In this document: positions 13,961 through 28,500 of the stretch, in pieces
How positions within the stretch are numbered: position 1 is the stretch's first letter
Layout: each line of letters starts with the position of its first letter
Origin: Glandiceps talaboti
Taxonomy: Eukaryota; Hemichordata; Enteropneusta; Spengelidae
Direction: 5' to 3'
Assembly: GCF_964340395.1 (NCBI RefSeq)
Contig: NC_135549.1
Coordinates: 4,258,501 to 4,322,500 of the forward strand
Length of the DNA stretch: 64,000 nucleotides
The notes under the pieces: model-generated
Databases searched by the model: none
Told to the model about the DNA's origin: nothing
What the model saw: the letters and a program-made list of their open reading frames with translations, nothing else
Made by a program: the position numbers and the translations under genes

Positions 13961-14426
13961 TGTTGGAACACCACTTCAGGAAATAGAGCCATTTTCATAA
14001 AAAATGGATTCTGAAGAATCATTTCATGATTTTACATAACTTGCAATTACCTACAATTTCAGAGAAACATCAAGTTGATCTTGTGCCTTTATAGGGTATC
14101 TTTGCTACTTGCAATTGCATCATGGGAGTCAGCAGAAATACAATAGTCAATGACAATGCACTGAACATTCATAAGTACAAAAATGCTATACACTTCAATG
14201 AAAAACAGCTGCCATGAATATTAAGTGTGCAATCATTGAATATATTATTTCTGCAGATTCCCATGATGCAATAGCCCATAACAAAGACACCCTACAGAGG
14301 CACAAGTTCAACTTGATGTTTCTCTGAAATCGCAAGTAATTGTAGGTGATGTACAATCATGACATGATTCTCCAGAACCCTTATTTATGAAAATGTTTCT
14401 ATTTCCTGGAGTGGACCTGTTCCCCT
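13961..14426. mobile_element. TTAA-type palindromic MITE, full-length copy
   Basis: Foldback element with arms of about 180 bp: CAGAGAAACATCAAGTTGAT (left, about 14061) is the complement of ATCAACTTGATGTTTCTCTG-type sequence on the right (about 14311), and CAGGAAATAG is matched by CTATTTCCTGG. The right end is CCCCT followed by TTAA (14427-14430); the left end is too diverged to show the TTAA. No coding capacity. Confidence 0.82.
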
Positions 14427-14430
14427 TTAA

Positions 14431-15628
14431 TTTGACATTCTGAAATTTTAAAATGAGCCACATGACACAACACACATATATGTAAAGCATACATGTATGA
14501 CAGCAGTTTATTTATTACTAGATGTTAAAGACAATATCTGTAATGTTTAGTCATATTTCAGTAATAACTCTTAGCCTTCTTATTTCTGCTTATATGTTTC
14601 AACCTGGGTAACACATGGATACATACACGGACCAGGACTGGATCTTATGGACTAAATAACTCTTTATTCTTGAGGTTCAATCCACAGGTTAAATGTCAGT
14701 TATGAAAAATTCCATGAAAATTCTTACATCCTGCAGTCATACCAAAGTATTTTCAAAATAAGTCTACAGTAATATATATGTAACATAATAATGCCATGGT
14801 GGCATCCCATAGGTTTGGTTATAGATAAACTTACATATTTCACTTGTAATTTCCCACTCTTGTATTCCTGGGTCAAATTATATCTGCCGACATCTTGCTC
14901 TCATATTTCCTTTAGTAAGATAAGTTGTCTGCCATAAAAAAATTATTTTTTTTACATATTTCTTACAATGTATATGTACCAAATGAGTTCACAGTATTCT
15001 GTAGAAAATTACTTGACTTTAATAATTGTCATAATTTTGGTCACGTTTTCACCACTTCTTGATCTGATCGCCCCTTTAGTAATATCAAATATTTACCATA
15101 AAAATTGTATGAGTGTAGTTCTTTTTCAAGTTGTCACCATCAAAAATATGTTTGATGTTACAGAAATTGATGTTAATAACAATCTGAGTTGTGATATCAT
15201 TTACACTTTTCTTCCACTCTTGGCTATTTCCTGTAGATGTGAAGCATATAACAGATGGCATTGTTAGATTGCTAAAAGCCATATATCCATTTACTCTACT
15301 ATATTTATCCTCAAAAGTGTGAACTTATACCTAATTGATGCCTGTAAATTAATGAACAAGTTTTTTTTTGTTCCGTTTGTTATTAATGACTTTGGATTTC
15401 TCATAACTCATTCTGATACTTATAATATGCCAGCGGCTGAAAGAATTATTACATTTTTCCATTTCTATATGAGTTGTCAGGATTTGGTATACTTCAGTGA
15501 TTTTATGGAGAGCAGTAAGTTAATACCAACCTCAGTTCCCAAGGTATTCATTCTTTGAGTGTTTACCTTCAAAATTGTGATTATGAATATGATTGAATTA
15601 TTATTATTTTTGCCAACTTTACCAGAAA
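14431..15628. other. Non-coding DNA, no gene seen
   Basis: AT-rich. Short open frames (up to 99 codons, for example 14968-15267) show hydrophobic low-information composition and no recognisable domain or splice context. Confidence 0.55.
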
Positions 15629-15681
15629 ACCCCCCCCCCCCCACACACACACACACCAACAAGTGCACGCGCACACACACA

Positions 15682-15739
<58 letters not shown>

Positions 15740-15840
15740 GTATGCATGCATTCACACCTACATGTATATATGTACATACCGATATATGCACACAGACACA
15801 CGCACACATACACCCACACACAAACAAACAAACCCACAGA
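15629..15840. repeat. Poly-C followed by (CA)n microsatellite
   Basis: A run of about 13 C (15630-15642), then CA dinucleotides broken at 15659-15671, pure (AC)n from about 15690 to 15736, and further imperfect CA to about 15837. Frames across it read Thr/His on one strand and Cys/Val on the other and are not genes. Confidence 0.97.
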
Positions 15841-18800
15841 GTCTATTTTAAGGGTTTTGAATCTTCAGCAAAGGGCAGAAAGGAGTTCTAAATTCTAAAT
15901 TCTCCAGGGTTTTCACTAGTGTTTTAGTCTATTGAAACAGGAATTCTGTTTTCTTTTATAGCCTGATTGTAAAATATGGGAGTACATTCTGTATAAATAT
16001 GTATTTCCCCTTTTAACTATAAATTTCTGGAGGAATGAGATGTGTGAATTCTAGTGACTGAACCATAAAGCCACAATTCATACATGACTTTCAATTATTA
16101 CTCATATCATTATGCATACAGTGTCCTATTTCATACCCTTCCTCATAAATACCAGTCTGCTATTACTATGAAGTTGAGGTGTTAAGTCATTAAAATTCTA
16201 ATTGAACTTTCTCAGTTTTATTATACCTCTGAAATTGTTTTCTGTTTCTGCCTTTCAGTATTTGATTAATGACTGCTCAGCTAGTGTATTGAGTGACCCA
16301 ACATGTCAGAATGTATACTTCACTACACAGTACGATGTACTTTTTGGAATAACCCTGTGGATCTTAGATAAAAAATGCATGTTTTCACAATGTTTGAAAG
16401 AAATAAAGGCAATCTGCAAATGTACATTATGTTTTTTTTTATTCATGTACTGCATAAGGCCTTTACACTTCTTTTCTGTGTTGGTGTTAGGGGTACACCA
16501 TTTGATTTGGGTGGGTGGGGTGGGGGGGGGGACTGGAGGATTTGGGTAAAATAATTGTTGCTGGCCAATAGTAGGGGAAACAATATGATGACCAACTCAA
16601 GACAGAAAAAAAAATTGTTTTCAGGGTATGAGCTAATGAAAAAATTGCTGTGCTGCAAGTGCAGATACTAGCTACAAATGTCAAATTCTCAGGTACATGT
16701 GTTTCTTGTGGTGGCACCTAAAAGGTTTATCCTAACTGCCTACTTTCCAATTTTACTAGCTGCATCCATTGTTACCACTTATTTTTGAAATAAGCTACAT
16801 TCATCATATATGTCTCCTGTTATGAGAAAATTCAACCCCCCTCCCCCATAAAAAAAGTTACAAGATGTGACACAATGTGACATGATATGGCGAAAAGTCA
16901 AATTTAAAGCATGTATTTAAACAAAAACTTTGCTATACCTCTACAGGGCAAAAAAAATTTTTGCTGTCATGGTGGCTGAAAAAAAATTGATTGGTCCAAA
17001 TCCTCCAGCCTCCAGAAATCAAATGGTTTACCCCTTACCATATTCAGTTGTGACGGCTCCTGATGCACTAAATTGAACATTAACCCACCGAAGATAAAAA
17101 TGGTTAGTCTATAGAATATTGCAATTGAGATCCTAACAGTAAGAAGTATAACATAAGGCCTGGCCATCCTCTAGGGGTTTTCATAGTTGTGGGGATATAA
17201 GTAAATTGACTGAAGTGTGCATGCACTTTTTATATAGATGCCATCCTGTGATGAGGTTGCAAAATATTCTGATGTATGAAATTGTCTGTGTTCAGAATTT
17301 TCAATAGAAATAAGATAATAAATGAGAGAAATATCAACAACTATGCAAAGAAGTATTCATTTTAGTTGACGTTGGAAGCCAGTATTGATGTATTTTCTCA
17401 TGTTCTCATACCAATGAAACCAAAATACTCCATAATCAAAATTGACATCACACTGCAAAAGCCAGGCCCACCTAGTCCTCAGACATTCATCATGTGTATT
17501 GAACCCTGGTAACATTTACTGGTCAGTGTGATGTCTGTGGTAGAGTAGTTGGTATTAAATTGCCTGTCCTGTTTTCATATTACAACCATTAGTGTTTTTG
17601 TAGGAAAGTCAGTGACTGGAAACTATGTTTCTTGCCAGTCAGGCTTCACCACACTTTGAACCTCATTATCCAGCTTTCAATTGTAGGTGTTTGGGGACAA
17701 ATTGACCTGAGTGGAAAAAGATTAAAATGCTATTAATTATAGGACTGCCCTTTACTTTTATCAGTTAGCTTCAGGGTGTTTCTTGTTAACCATTCAAAAC
17801 TTGAACTTTTTAGTGACAGTATTGCACTCGGCAGGAGAGATTGTTGCTTCAAGCCAAAACAAGTTAGCATAAAAATGATAAATACTAATAACTTAGAGGG
17901 CCTAAGAGTCAATAATGATGAAGATAAGGGGTCTGATTATTTTATCTACCAGTATAAAGAGCAATGTGTATTGCTACTCAGTGGATAACACTCAATAGTA
18001 TAGTGTGGATGTATACCATGGCCTTCTTGTAAGTTATCTGCAGTTTGTTGACTCCAAGTAATTTTGTAAGTACATGTAGATATTAAACTATAAATATTCT
18101 CTCGCATATAGTGTTTTCAAGACAACTCCATTGTTATGAATTTATAGTTATGAAAAAGATAACTTTTTATTTCAACTCAAATATGTATATCTCTATCATA
18201 TACTTTGTCATTTATTGAGGTATTTTTTATCCACATTATCAATATTGATGGTTAATGTTCAGATCTCACTATTACCTTCACACTTTGGCCAATATCTAGG
18301 GTAGCTCATTCAAAGTTAAAACTCTTAGCCTTTCCATCTTGTGTTAGAATCAAATAGCAATGTATCACTTTCCAAAGAGTCCACTTCTTACCTGAAAGAG
18401 TGGCCAGTTTCCATGCACCCTAGGAATGCACAATATTTGTATGTTTCAATGGAAAATGTCAACAGCTGTCAATTCTTAATTAGGTGAGAAGAGGGAGGTA
18501 AAAACCTCAATGGTGAGAAGTAGAAGTTTACCTTTAACAGTAAAACATCAATCAAACAAAAATCAATTAATCAGCTTAAATGTTCCTCATTCACACTCAA
18601 CAATATACAGGGTATCCCACTTTCAACAGCTGTGTTTCTCCATCAGGACTAACAGTAAGTGTGCTCTCAGTTGTACTTTTTTCCCTGGCTCTATTGTGTC
18701 AGTTCAGAGACTGGTATTTATAGAGGGAAACCTTCTGGAATTTACAGGGATTAAGTTGTTGAGTTCAGTAAAGTCAACCATAATTTTCTATTCCTCAGTA

Positions 18801-19195
18801 ATGAGTATTTCCGTTTGCTTTTGTGTCTTTTCCACAGGATGTAAGGATCTAAATCAGGGACAGGAAAACGTGCATACATTACGGTGACATGTGCAAAAGG
18901 AAATTTCACAAGTAAAGGAAATGCAAAATATAGCCAGTTTGCTGCAGTGCTGTTGATAGTTTGCCAGTGGTAGAAGCCAGCTGAAGTTTTATCATACTCT
19001 AAATGGTTAGAAATCCCCCTGGAAATGGAATGGTTGCTACGCTTTGAGGGTGGTTCTCTACAGTTTGTAACATTATAGTTCTGTTTTGCAGAACATAGCC
19101 ATCATGCAAAGAGGGTCCTAGTTGAAGCAACAGTAGCGCATTCACAACAGACTGTTGGGTAACAGACAACTCACAATACTTTTTCATCATTACAG
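15841..19195. other. Non-coding DNA immediately upstream of first coding exon
   Basis: No coding exon seen. Contains G-rich and T-rich tracts around 16500-16535. It ends in a pyrimidine-rich acceptor (TTTTTCATCATTACAG) for the first coding exon, so at least its 3' part is intron. The promoter and first non-coding exon of CPED1 were not identified. Confidence 0.55.
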
Positions 19196-19553
19196 ACACT
19201 GTGTTATACTCCTGTCAATTTCAACTCTAGCAGTCAAAATGAGGTTGAGGTTGCTGCGACGTTTTTGTCACTCACCCAGAAGAGATATCTTTATCATGGT
19301 GTTTGCTATTGGAACTGTTTCACTATATTTGACCTATCATATGGGGACAGTAGTGGAGGAGAAAAGAACCGTGTCTAACAAAGGATCTGTGAATGTCTTG
19401 AATACTGAACTTAATATTGATTATGAAGGAAAGGACTCCGAAGAAGGGATGGCAGTTCAAAGAAACATCCTGGAAGGCATGGAGGTAGAAGGAAACAAAT
19501 CTCCAACTAGAAAAGTGAAAGAAATAACACCTCTACAACAGAAACTATTTCAG
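19196..19553 (+). CDS. CPED1: CPED1 coding exon 1 with 5' UTR portion (signal anchor)
   Basis: The CDS starts at ATG 19239, with A at -3, and the exon ends at CAG|GTAAAG (19553), phase 0, residues 1-105. An acceptor-like pyrimidine tract ending in TTACAG (to 19195) suggests the transcript exon begins at 19196 with 43 nt of 5' UTR, so at least one non-coding exon lies upstream and was not located. Residues 1-15 are rich in Arg (MRLRLLRRF...), followed by a hydrophobic stretch from about 17 to 34 (IFIMVFAIGTVSLYLTYH). That is a typical type II signal anchor with positive-inside topology. Residues 36-105 are polar and charged, a stalk with no recognised domain. The frame is open upstream to an ATG at 19155, but that ATG would lie inside the intron and adds no sensible targeting sequence. 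Confidence 0.85.
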
Positions 19554-22500
19554 GTAAAGTAATTGTATTTGATTACATGATTTGCCTCATTTTTTCATGT
19601 ACATGTACATCTGTGTCTGTGAACAAATGACTGATTGCTTTTGTTAGTTTTGGAATTTTCCCTTTCTTGAATTGCGTATCTAAAATGGTGAGAGTTTGGA
19701 ATCTAAAGGAATTGCGCATTTCAGAAAATGATGGAAATATTCAGGAAATAATACATAACTTGAATAACAAATGAATACAGAAATTGATACTGATGTCAGT
19801 AGATATAGTTAATTGAGATTAAATTACCTTTGAGGAAAGTACTTGAAGCGACTACTACACCTAAAATACTACTTTCTTACCTTCGTGAATAAAAGATAGC
19901 TTCATCGTGGGAGTGTGTTTTTAGACTATTTTACAGTAATATTTCATGTCACAATTTTTATTATGGTCCATCATCTATTGTCAATATATATTGTAAGTAG
20001 AAGGAGGTAAACATAATTAAATATATTAATTAGACATACAGTAAATTTCCAAATGTAAAGCAAATTTCCAAATTTATGAAGACACCTCACAATAAATTAC
20101 AACACTAACGAGGCCAAGATTAGACCACTCTTTAGAATATGTTTCCCCCCTCCCTAAAATTTCAAAAAATGAAAACAACAACAGTAGTCAGGGAGGACCA
20201 ATACAAAGCTAAAATAGACATTTTCCAAATGTTGTTTTCTTCAAAACCATTCATCATTCTCTATATACTGATCAAAGTTAAAGTTGTGGTACTGGTGCTT
20301 CACACATTCTAGTATTAAAGGCTTATCTGAACAAATTGAGTACAGCCAAACAATCAAAATAAGTGAGACAAGTTTTCAAACTTGCTGATAGGGAAAGACC
20401 TTAATGATGTAAAATGTCAAATTAAATGATAGTGTGTTAAGCGTTTGATTACCTGGATGATTTAATTAGCAGAGTGATGGCCTTCACTATGCTGTAGGTA
20501 TACAGCTTTGAGTTTGTAGGCTGTACATGGATTATGGAGAAACATTCCATTTAGGGATTAGGACAAACAGCAACCATGTAAAATTAATTTCATTCCAGAC
20601 AAACAACCTGAGTTTAAAGCATTGCTGCAATCCTATAAGGTGATGCAGTGGAACATTTACAAGTTTGGTTTCTTACTTGTGATTACTATTGGAAGTTTAG
20701 TTTCATCACACTTTGTAAGTCAGGATGGTACAATTGTTGAGTTAGATAAAACGACTTGACATTACAATTGGTTTCATGCCTGGGCAAACCTTTCCAAGGA
20801 AATTGAAGATTCAATGGTAAAAATGAAAATGGTAAAAAATCAAAAGAAAAATGAAATGTCTTATTTTTGTATCAAATTCTGAAAATAGAAAATAATCTTT
20901 GAGGTAAATCTCAGATAACTAAAAGTGTGTGAGGGTAAATGAAGTACACTAATGGTGAGTGTATAAAAAGCTTAACTTGCTATGTCTCTAATTTGATTCT
21001 TATCTGAAATATACCCTAGATTTGTAATACATGTTTATTTATGTTTGCTTCAATCTTACCATAGACTTATCAAACTAGATGCTACATGTAGTAGCAGCTA
21101 CAACTACAAGAAGTTTGGCAGTAGCATATTTGGTAGATAAGGTAGTTGCTACATATGTCAAACCATAGATCTTGGAGCGATATACAGACATTTACTGGAG
21201 TCTTTAATTGGTCAATGCATGGCACATCTCTTTACAGATTTCTAATTTCTGTCATGAATATTTCAACACTTAGAGGTGGAGGTTATGAATTATGAAATTC
21301 AATATGGGAGGTACTGCTAATATCATAATTTGTTTGTCAAGTGATTACCATTTATCAGTCAGATAAGAAGACAAATTGCTTGTCTGACACTTAGCTAACC
21401 ACAGACTAGTATATCACTCTACTGTTGGGTCATATGGGTCAGGCCTCCAAGGTTTTGTTACAAGTGTGAAAACAGTATGGTGAATTTACCACAGACCACT
21501 CTGTCTAGAATAAACAATTTCAAGACACTTTGTGTATATCATTAATCAGCCCTTGCCCATTCTTACCAGTATTAAATGAACACACAGTGACACATCTATA
21601 ATTGATTGATTTGATTGATCAAAACTTTATAAAGTTGTCTGCAGGCAGAAATACATATACATAGATGTCTAAATTTGTTATGATAACTGTATACATGTAC
21701 AAGGTGGGGACGGGAGGGTGGGTTGGGGAGACTAGCAACGTCCATACTATCATAGTATGGGTATTTCCACTATTGATGCTTGTATGCAAATAGACACACA
21801 AGCATTTCATCTACACACAAATGTTGAACATAAAGTTACATTTTTATAGAATTTAGTAACAATAACTACCCAATGACATGCAAATGCCAGAGACTCATGT
21901 GCCTTGTACAGTGATTTCGCCTGCACTTTTGCTTGCTATAGTATAGTATACCATAACCACAGAGAACACCACAAACATCCTGTAACCATAGACCATACAC
22001 CCTAGGGTCTATCCTGTAATATATTTAGTACCCTGAGTATGCCACAATGGCACTCCTGCAACACAAGGTTCAGAATCTGTTGTTAATCCAGTAATGAATA
22101 AAATGTACAAGCAACGTCTGAAATGAGAAATGCAATCTATTTCATCTTGAGCATTCACTTTCTCAGCACGTTATGAGAAAATCTACGCCTTTATATAACT
22201 CACTTATTCATTTCATAACTACATATACTAACATGGTGTCCATTTATATAGAAAGAGAGGAACGACCCATAACTCTTGGGTTTTAAAAGTGTCTTGAAAT
22301 GGAGGTGGTAATTACAAATGTGTGAAACTGTGGTTAGGTAACTCCAAAATCCTTTTAAGACTACCCACTAAGTTGCTATGCTTCATACAGGCCAAGTGGA
22401 GAATTTACACCATACAGTGACTAGTAATGTTCAATCTGAAGATCTCTTTAGCCAACCCAATGGCTAGTCTCTAGACTACTACATGTACATACAGTACACT

Positions 22501-25500
22501 GACTGTTTGCAGAAGATGATTGATGACACTGTAACACCATGAAATTGTTGTCCCATTCATTGGAAATCTGGGAGACATCACTATTTTTTGTGCAACATGT
22601 ACATTTGTTGATCTTACATGACTTAACTTCAACAAATAAATATTTTCAGTGTTTGTGTAAAGGAAGCATGTATCCATGAAGGGAAACAGTCTGTGAATAA
22701 AACTTTACGTGCATTGGTACATGCAAATTGCACTGTAGGTATGAAATGTATACCCCAGACCTCCAGAGTTGTAATGGTATACATAGCTACATGTATGTAC
22801 ATATTCATATATGACAGTCTCCATTTCCCCTGGAGTTTCAGCAACAATGTTTTTTGGGTTGGAGAAGTTGGAAAGTGCAGGTCTGGTGTTGAAAGAGAAC
22901 ACACACATTTTCACACATGGGAGTCTACATTATAGTTGACATCAACATTACAACACCGAAATATTTACATTTAGTATTTTTGAAGTGATATATTCCCTCT
23001 GTGTAATGCACTTTGGCAAGGCTGTAAAACCAAATCTGTGACCTTAGCTGACCTTTGTAGCATTGCAATGAATGTACTTGCAATACACCAGAGGGTGTGT
23101 GATATCCAAACCTTTAGTTTGTTTATGGTCACTTGTCCAGAACCTTCACCAGGGAATTATAATTGTTTGGTTTTATGTACCATTTAGCATGAGCCCTGGG
23201 ACAAGTTTATAAAACACTGGTTTTCAAATTTCATCATTAACATGTAAGGGGTAACTCAAAGTGGTTTGCATTAACATCAGTGTGATAACAATGTGAAAAT
23301 AAATATGAATATCCCATAATTTTGCCATGGTGAGTGTCAAAAAAGTTATGGACTTTAGGAAATGAAAACTCAAAGACACATAAAACTTGTATAATACTGG
23401 TAATATAACCATACTGTTGGAGATTATGTACCAAAATCATAACTGCAAATAGTGAACTGGAGTTGTTTATTTCAGTTACAGTATCATGTTTATAAAAACA
23501 CAAAGTCATTGGCCATATGATAGATTTGTGAATACTTTTAAGATCTACATGTGTATTTTTTAAAATGCAGTCACATCAATAGGAATGTAACTCGCTAGTC
23601 TCTGACTGATCCAGCCGATTTTGGCCACTGCTGTTCAAAAAAAGAAATGAGATCATCAGTCCTAGCTTACCTGTACACTTGAAGGACTAATGGTAATACA
23701 GCCTTTCCACTATCCTAATTAACTGACATTTTGATTTTGTGATTTTTCACTTGTGCAAAAATTAAAAAAAAATGAAAATGTCAGTTAAGATAGCAGAAAT
23801 AGTGTAGCATTATTCCTTCAAAGTCTAATGGTAGTCTACACCAGTATAAGTGTTAGAAGCAAGAGAGTGGTAAAAACCATATGCAGATTTACAATGGAGG
23901 CTTTTACAAAGTCCTTTCATGTACATAATTAGGCTTACTAGTGATCAGAGTCCAATAGTAGAGAGATGGAAACACCACATTCATTTCTAACTTACTGCTC
24001 CAAAGTAAGAATTGTTTCATCCTATCTTCAGACGAAGTTTGGAATGTGCCCAGCTATGATATATGGCTGACTAGTGCCTGGCAACCACTTCAAAATAACT
24101 CAAGCTTATCACAGGTTTCCTAGACTTGCTTTAAGTACATGTGCACACTTGGATTTCATAAATCTATCATTAATTTTGTCTAAAATAATCCAAACAGAAT
24201 AATTGAGAACTGAGACCATGGCACAGTGTACTGAATATCCCACAGTTCTCTCTGATTTGTATGCTTAGGCATAAGCTCTTTCAATGTATAGACAAATCTC
24301 ACCAGTGCACAGGGTTTGTGAAAACATTTTTGAAATTTTCAAACTGTAGAATTGTTATTGATGAGTTTCTGAATATACCTTTTTATTGGTTCTGATTTCA
24401 ATGAGATGTGGATGAAGGAGAAATCAATTTTATGAAATCACTCATATTTCTAGACATGTTAAGCATTGCAATTAAAATTGAATAATATATAGGACAAGGG
24501 TGCTTACAAATTTAATGGAAATTTTGTAAAGAAATTTCCTAACAGCAAAACTTTATTCATGCTGTGAACAACATATTTTCCAATGTCATTTCTTTTACCC
24601 ATTCAGAAAAATCATAGTGGAGTTGAGTCTAACAGGTGCAACTTTTCCCTTTATTTCATTGTAAGTATTCTGCATGGCTTTCAAGAAAGTTAGAAAAAGT
24701 TTCTAAAATTGCTTTCTTCTTCCACCAAAAGTCACAGATATCTTTACCACTGAAAATGGACATTCAGAAACACATCAGTAATAATTGTAGGGTTTGAAAA
24801 TGTTAGAAATGTTTTACAGAGACCTCTAGTACACTGGTGAGTTTTTCCAGAAATGAAAGAGTTAATGTCTGAGCATACAAATCAATGAGAGTTGTGGACT
24901 ATTCACTGTACTGTGCGTGGGAGTACATTGCTGTTTAGAACTCTCCACTTCTAAGGTGGAGTGTTTGACAAATTTTACACGAGACCACTTCATACATGAG
25001 TAATGAAACCAGGAAACCTTGCATGGATAATGTGCTATTCTCGTAAACCCTAGGGACTATCAACTATCAGTTAGTATGTGTTCTGCCAAGAGAACAAAGT
25101 TGTCCACACAGTGATGAAATGTGTTTGGCTGAAGTATAATGTGAATATTCAGAAAAATGATAAATTCTATAGAATATATCTGTATGTTGAAACATTGCCA
25201 ATTTTCTGCACATACTAGTAAACCAACATTTCCTGGTAATATTTCTGGTCAGTAAAATGTATACAAATTTACAGTAGAGACATATACTTCGTACTATTTT
25301 AAAATGTTTGCATACGCTTGTAGAAGTGGAACTCCTTCATTTAGGAGGGCATGGATGATACAAATGTACACAGAATGGAAAGTAACATGTTGAACCCCAA
25401 ATGTAACAGAAACATAAATTAAATACACAGGACTAAATTACAAAACTTTGATAAAAATTGAGTATTTTGTTTTATGAAAGATAATTATGAGAGGATGTGG

Positions 25501-28500
25501 ATAATTTTGACAACTTTGATATTTCTATTGACATTTCTGTTATAGTCTGAAACATGCAGTCCTCCGTCCACTTAAAATGTTACTAAATGTAATACCTACA
25601 TATATGTAAAGCAGAAATAATGGATTTTTCAGGCTACATTTGTGTGTGCGTTTCCAATCAGTATGAAAGCTGTAACTATGCATAGGATATACGCACTTTA
25701 CTTTGTATAATGTATCCACTTGTGAACTTAACGGGGAAGGGTATTGACCTATCTGAAGGAATTTTGCTTCCTGAGCTTATGTGACATCTATATTATAAAT
25801 AAATAATGAATGCAGAGTATGATGATTTCTGGGTGACTAGTACACTGACATTTAGCTGAGCCAGCAATTCTTATTGCAGGCAGAAATAGATCATTGGGAT
25901 TCAAAGTGAGTGATTGCGACTCAGTATTTGAATACAGACAATTACGTGTGCTGTTTATCGCAGGATTTGCAGTCCGATATATTTCAGTCAGTTTGAAAGT
26001 AATGAGTGTCATACCGTAGATTATGTTTGTAACAAGTCAGGCAAAGCATATAAAAAAATAACTGGAAGGAAAACTAGTTGCAGCAGTTCAACCATGCAGG
26101 GAAGCCTTCAGAAGTGAAATGATAAGAACGGTTTCCCCCTCCCTGCTGACTGTTCCTCTTATGTAGACATAGCAAAGACTTCAGGTAGAAAAAATGTGAA
26201 GAATTCCAGTAGTTGAATGTATATTAGGTGTACATGCCATACTCTGAGCTAATGTAACCCAGGTACTCCAAAGTATTATGCATTGATACATGGTATGTGT
26301 GACATCATAGGGTTACCTGCTATTTCAGATACTTTAATACAGTAACTAAAGTAGCGTGGAAACATTTAATATTGCTTCCTATAGTGTAGCTAATCAGATG
26401 GAAAAAGTGACATTTTTCACCTGATATTTATGAACTTTGCATGATTTCTAGCTAGATGGTTTTCCCTGCTGAATTCTTTCCCTGAGTTATTTTACCCCTA
26501 CACGTTGTATTTACAAATTTAACAAACCTTGGAGAAATTTATAGTGGATGTATCAAGAAAAAAATGCTCTCTAGGGTGTACATATTTTATATTTATATGA
26601 ATGTTAAAGGCCCAATTCAGATTAGGATTAAAATCAAGGTATGAAAAATGAATGTTTAGCAGAGCTTTAGAAAACTTAGTCCAGAACAAAAGAATAATCC
26701 TAATAATTCTTATTAAGATACCACTATGCGATGACCTGGGATTGAAACATTACTCTTTACGCATAGGACTGATGAAATTACATTTTGTTGTGCTGTATAA
26801 CTTTGTAAATAGTAAGCTGACACTTGATACACTTGAACAGGCTTTCTTTCTATCTACCAGTAAATAAAACCAGAAATTAAAATTAACTAAAGTTAAAATC
26901 ATGTACTCATATTATATTAGTTCTACATCACATAGGTAGAGTTAGACTGCAGTAGTAGTCATTGCTTCTGATGTACAATGTCTGTAGTGTATCATTAAAG
27001 TAGTAGCAGTCAAAGGGCATGGGATTCCTAGCTTAACTACAAACAGTGTGTTGAGTTACAATATCACCACAGGAAATAGTTCCTCTCAGTGTGTACAGAA
27101 CGCCTTGTAATCCTTTATGCCACATTATTGAATAGATTAGTATACCAGGAGCATGTACATGTATTTGAAGGTGACCAATTTAAGCTATTAGTTGAGTTAC
27201 AATTACATCTGCTACAGAAATTTCCTTACAGTGTGATGTTCCAAACTGTTTAACATAAAATCTGTTTTCCAATGTTTAAAGGGGTCCGAACACTTCCAGG
27301 AAATAGGAAACAGAGTCTCTTTCATAAATTATTATTCATGGTTGAACAATGAATATTCATGACTCCTAAGTGCTAATATTCTCTTCAGTTTAAAACATCT
27401 CTTATGCTTATTCATTGTTCAACCACCATAATTTCTACTGACTCCCATGAGTGAATGGCTGACAGCAAAGATACCCTAAGGCTATAAAGGCTATAGGTCA
27501 ACTTTTTATTTTTCTCTGATATCACAACTAATTGTAGGTGCATGTAAAATCATAAAATGTCTCTCCAGAACCCATAACTTATAAAAATGTCTCTATTTCG
27601 TGGAGTGGATTTGCCCTTTAACTGTTCATATTGTAGGAATCATCCAATGCTGTGGATATCAGTCGCATAATGTACATGTTGTATACATGTATTGGTAGGT
27701 GACCAGCTTAACTACAAACAGTTGAGCTAGAATTACAATTAATTTACACCACAGGAATTTCCTGTCAGACATTAGTGGACTAGTGTGTTCCATACTCCTT
27801 ATACAAAATCTGTGTACCACAGTGTTGGAACAATTACATGTATAATAGTATGAACAGTTAGTATACATATTTACCAGGCCATAGTTCAAGTGCTTCCATA
27901 CATACATATATATACTGCATGTACACCAGAACATTAAGTTTTTCCAGCTGTTTTTGGCATATTTATTTTGTATAAAGTCATTGTTGCCATTTGACTTGCA
28001 AACAACTCTTATGAATGCCAGCCACATTCAGCCTTTGAAGTATAAAAATCAAGCAAAACAGTAGTAGACAAGCATGTGTATAGATTGTGTATGCTATTCT
28101 CTTCAGTGGGTACAAGTTAATCACTACTAAAATACTATGTCATGGTTTGTTAAGTTCTCAAACTTTGTTTCTTTGGTACCAATAATGTTTCACCTACCTG
28201 TGACAGCTTCCAATGAACAGATATTAATAATCACAGTTAAGGCAGAGAATATTTTATGTACACCATGTACTGTATGCATGATCATCAAACCAGCAACTCA
28301 ATAATAGCAGTAACCGCACTTCAATTTTGTTGCTTCAACTCTATTTACACATGTCCATGCACTTAGAAACACAGACCTTTCATCCTGTCCATGAGGTCTT
28401 AAGCAAAAACTTGTTATTTTTGTTTTAGAGGATTATAGCATAGACACTACACATGTAGGGTCTATGATTATAGCAACACATTAACATGGCTTTATATGAT

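Noticed and set aside
15477-15891. Cys/Val-rich and Thr/His-rich open frames of 110-116 codons
   Set aside because: They are translations of the CA microsatellite.
19155-19238. Upstream in-frame ATG that would extend the CPED1 N-terminus by 28 residues
   Set aside because: It lies before a good acceptor at 19195 and would put a weakly hydrophobic leader ahead of a clear Arg-rich signal anchor; 19239 has a better context.
27659-28027. 122-codon minus-strand open frame in intron 1
   Set aside because: Cys/Tyr-rich, no domain, no splice or codon-bias support, and it sits beside a MITE.
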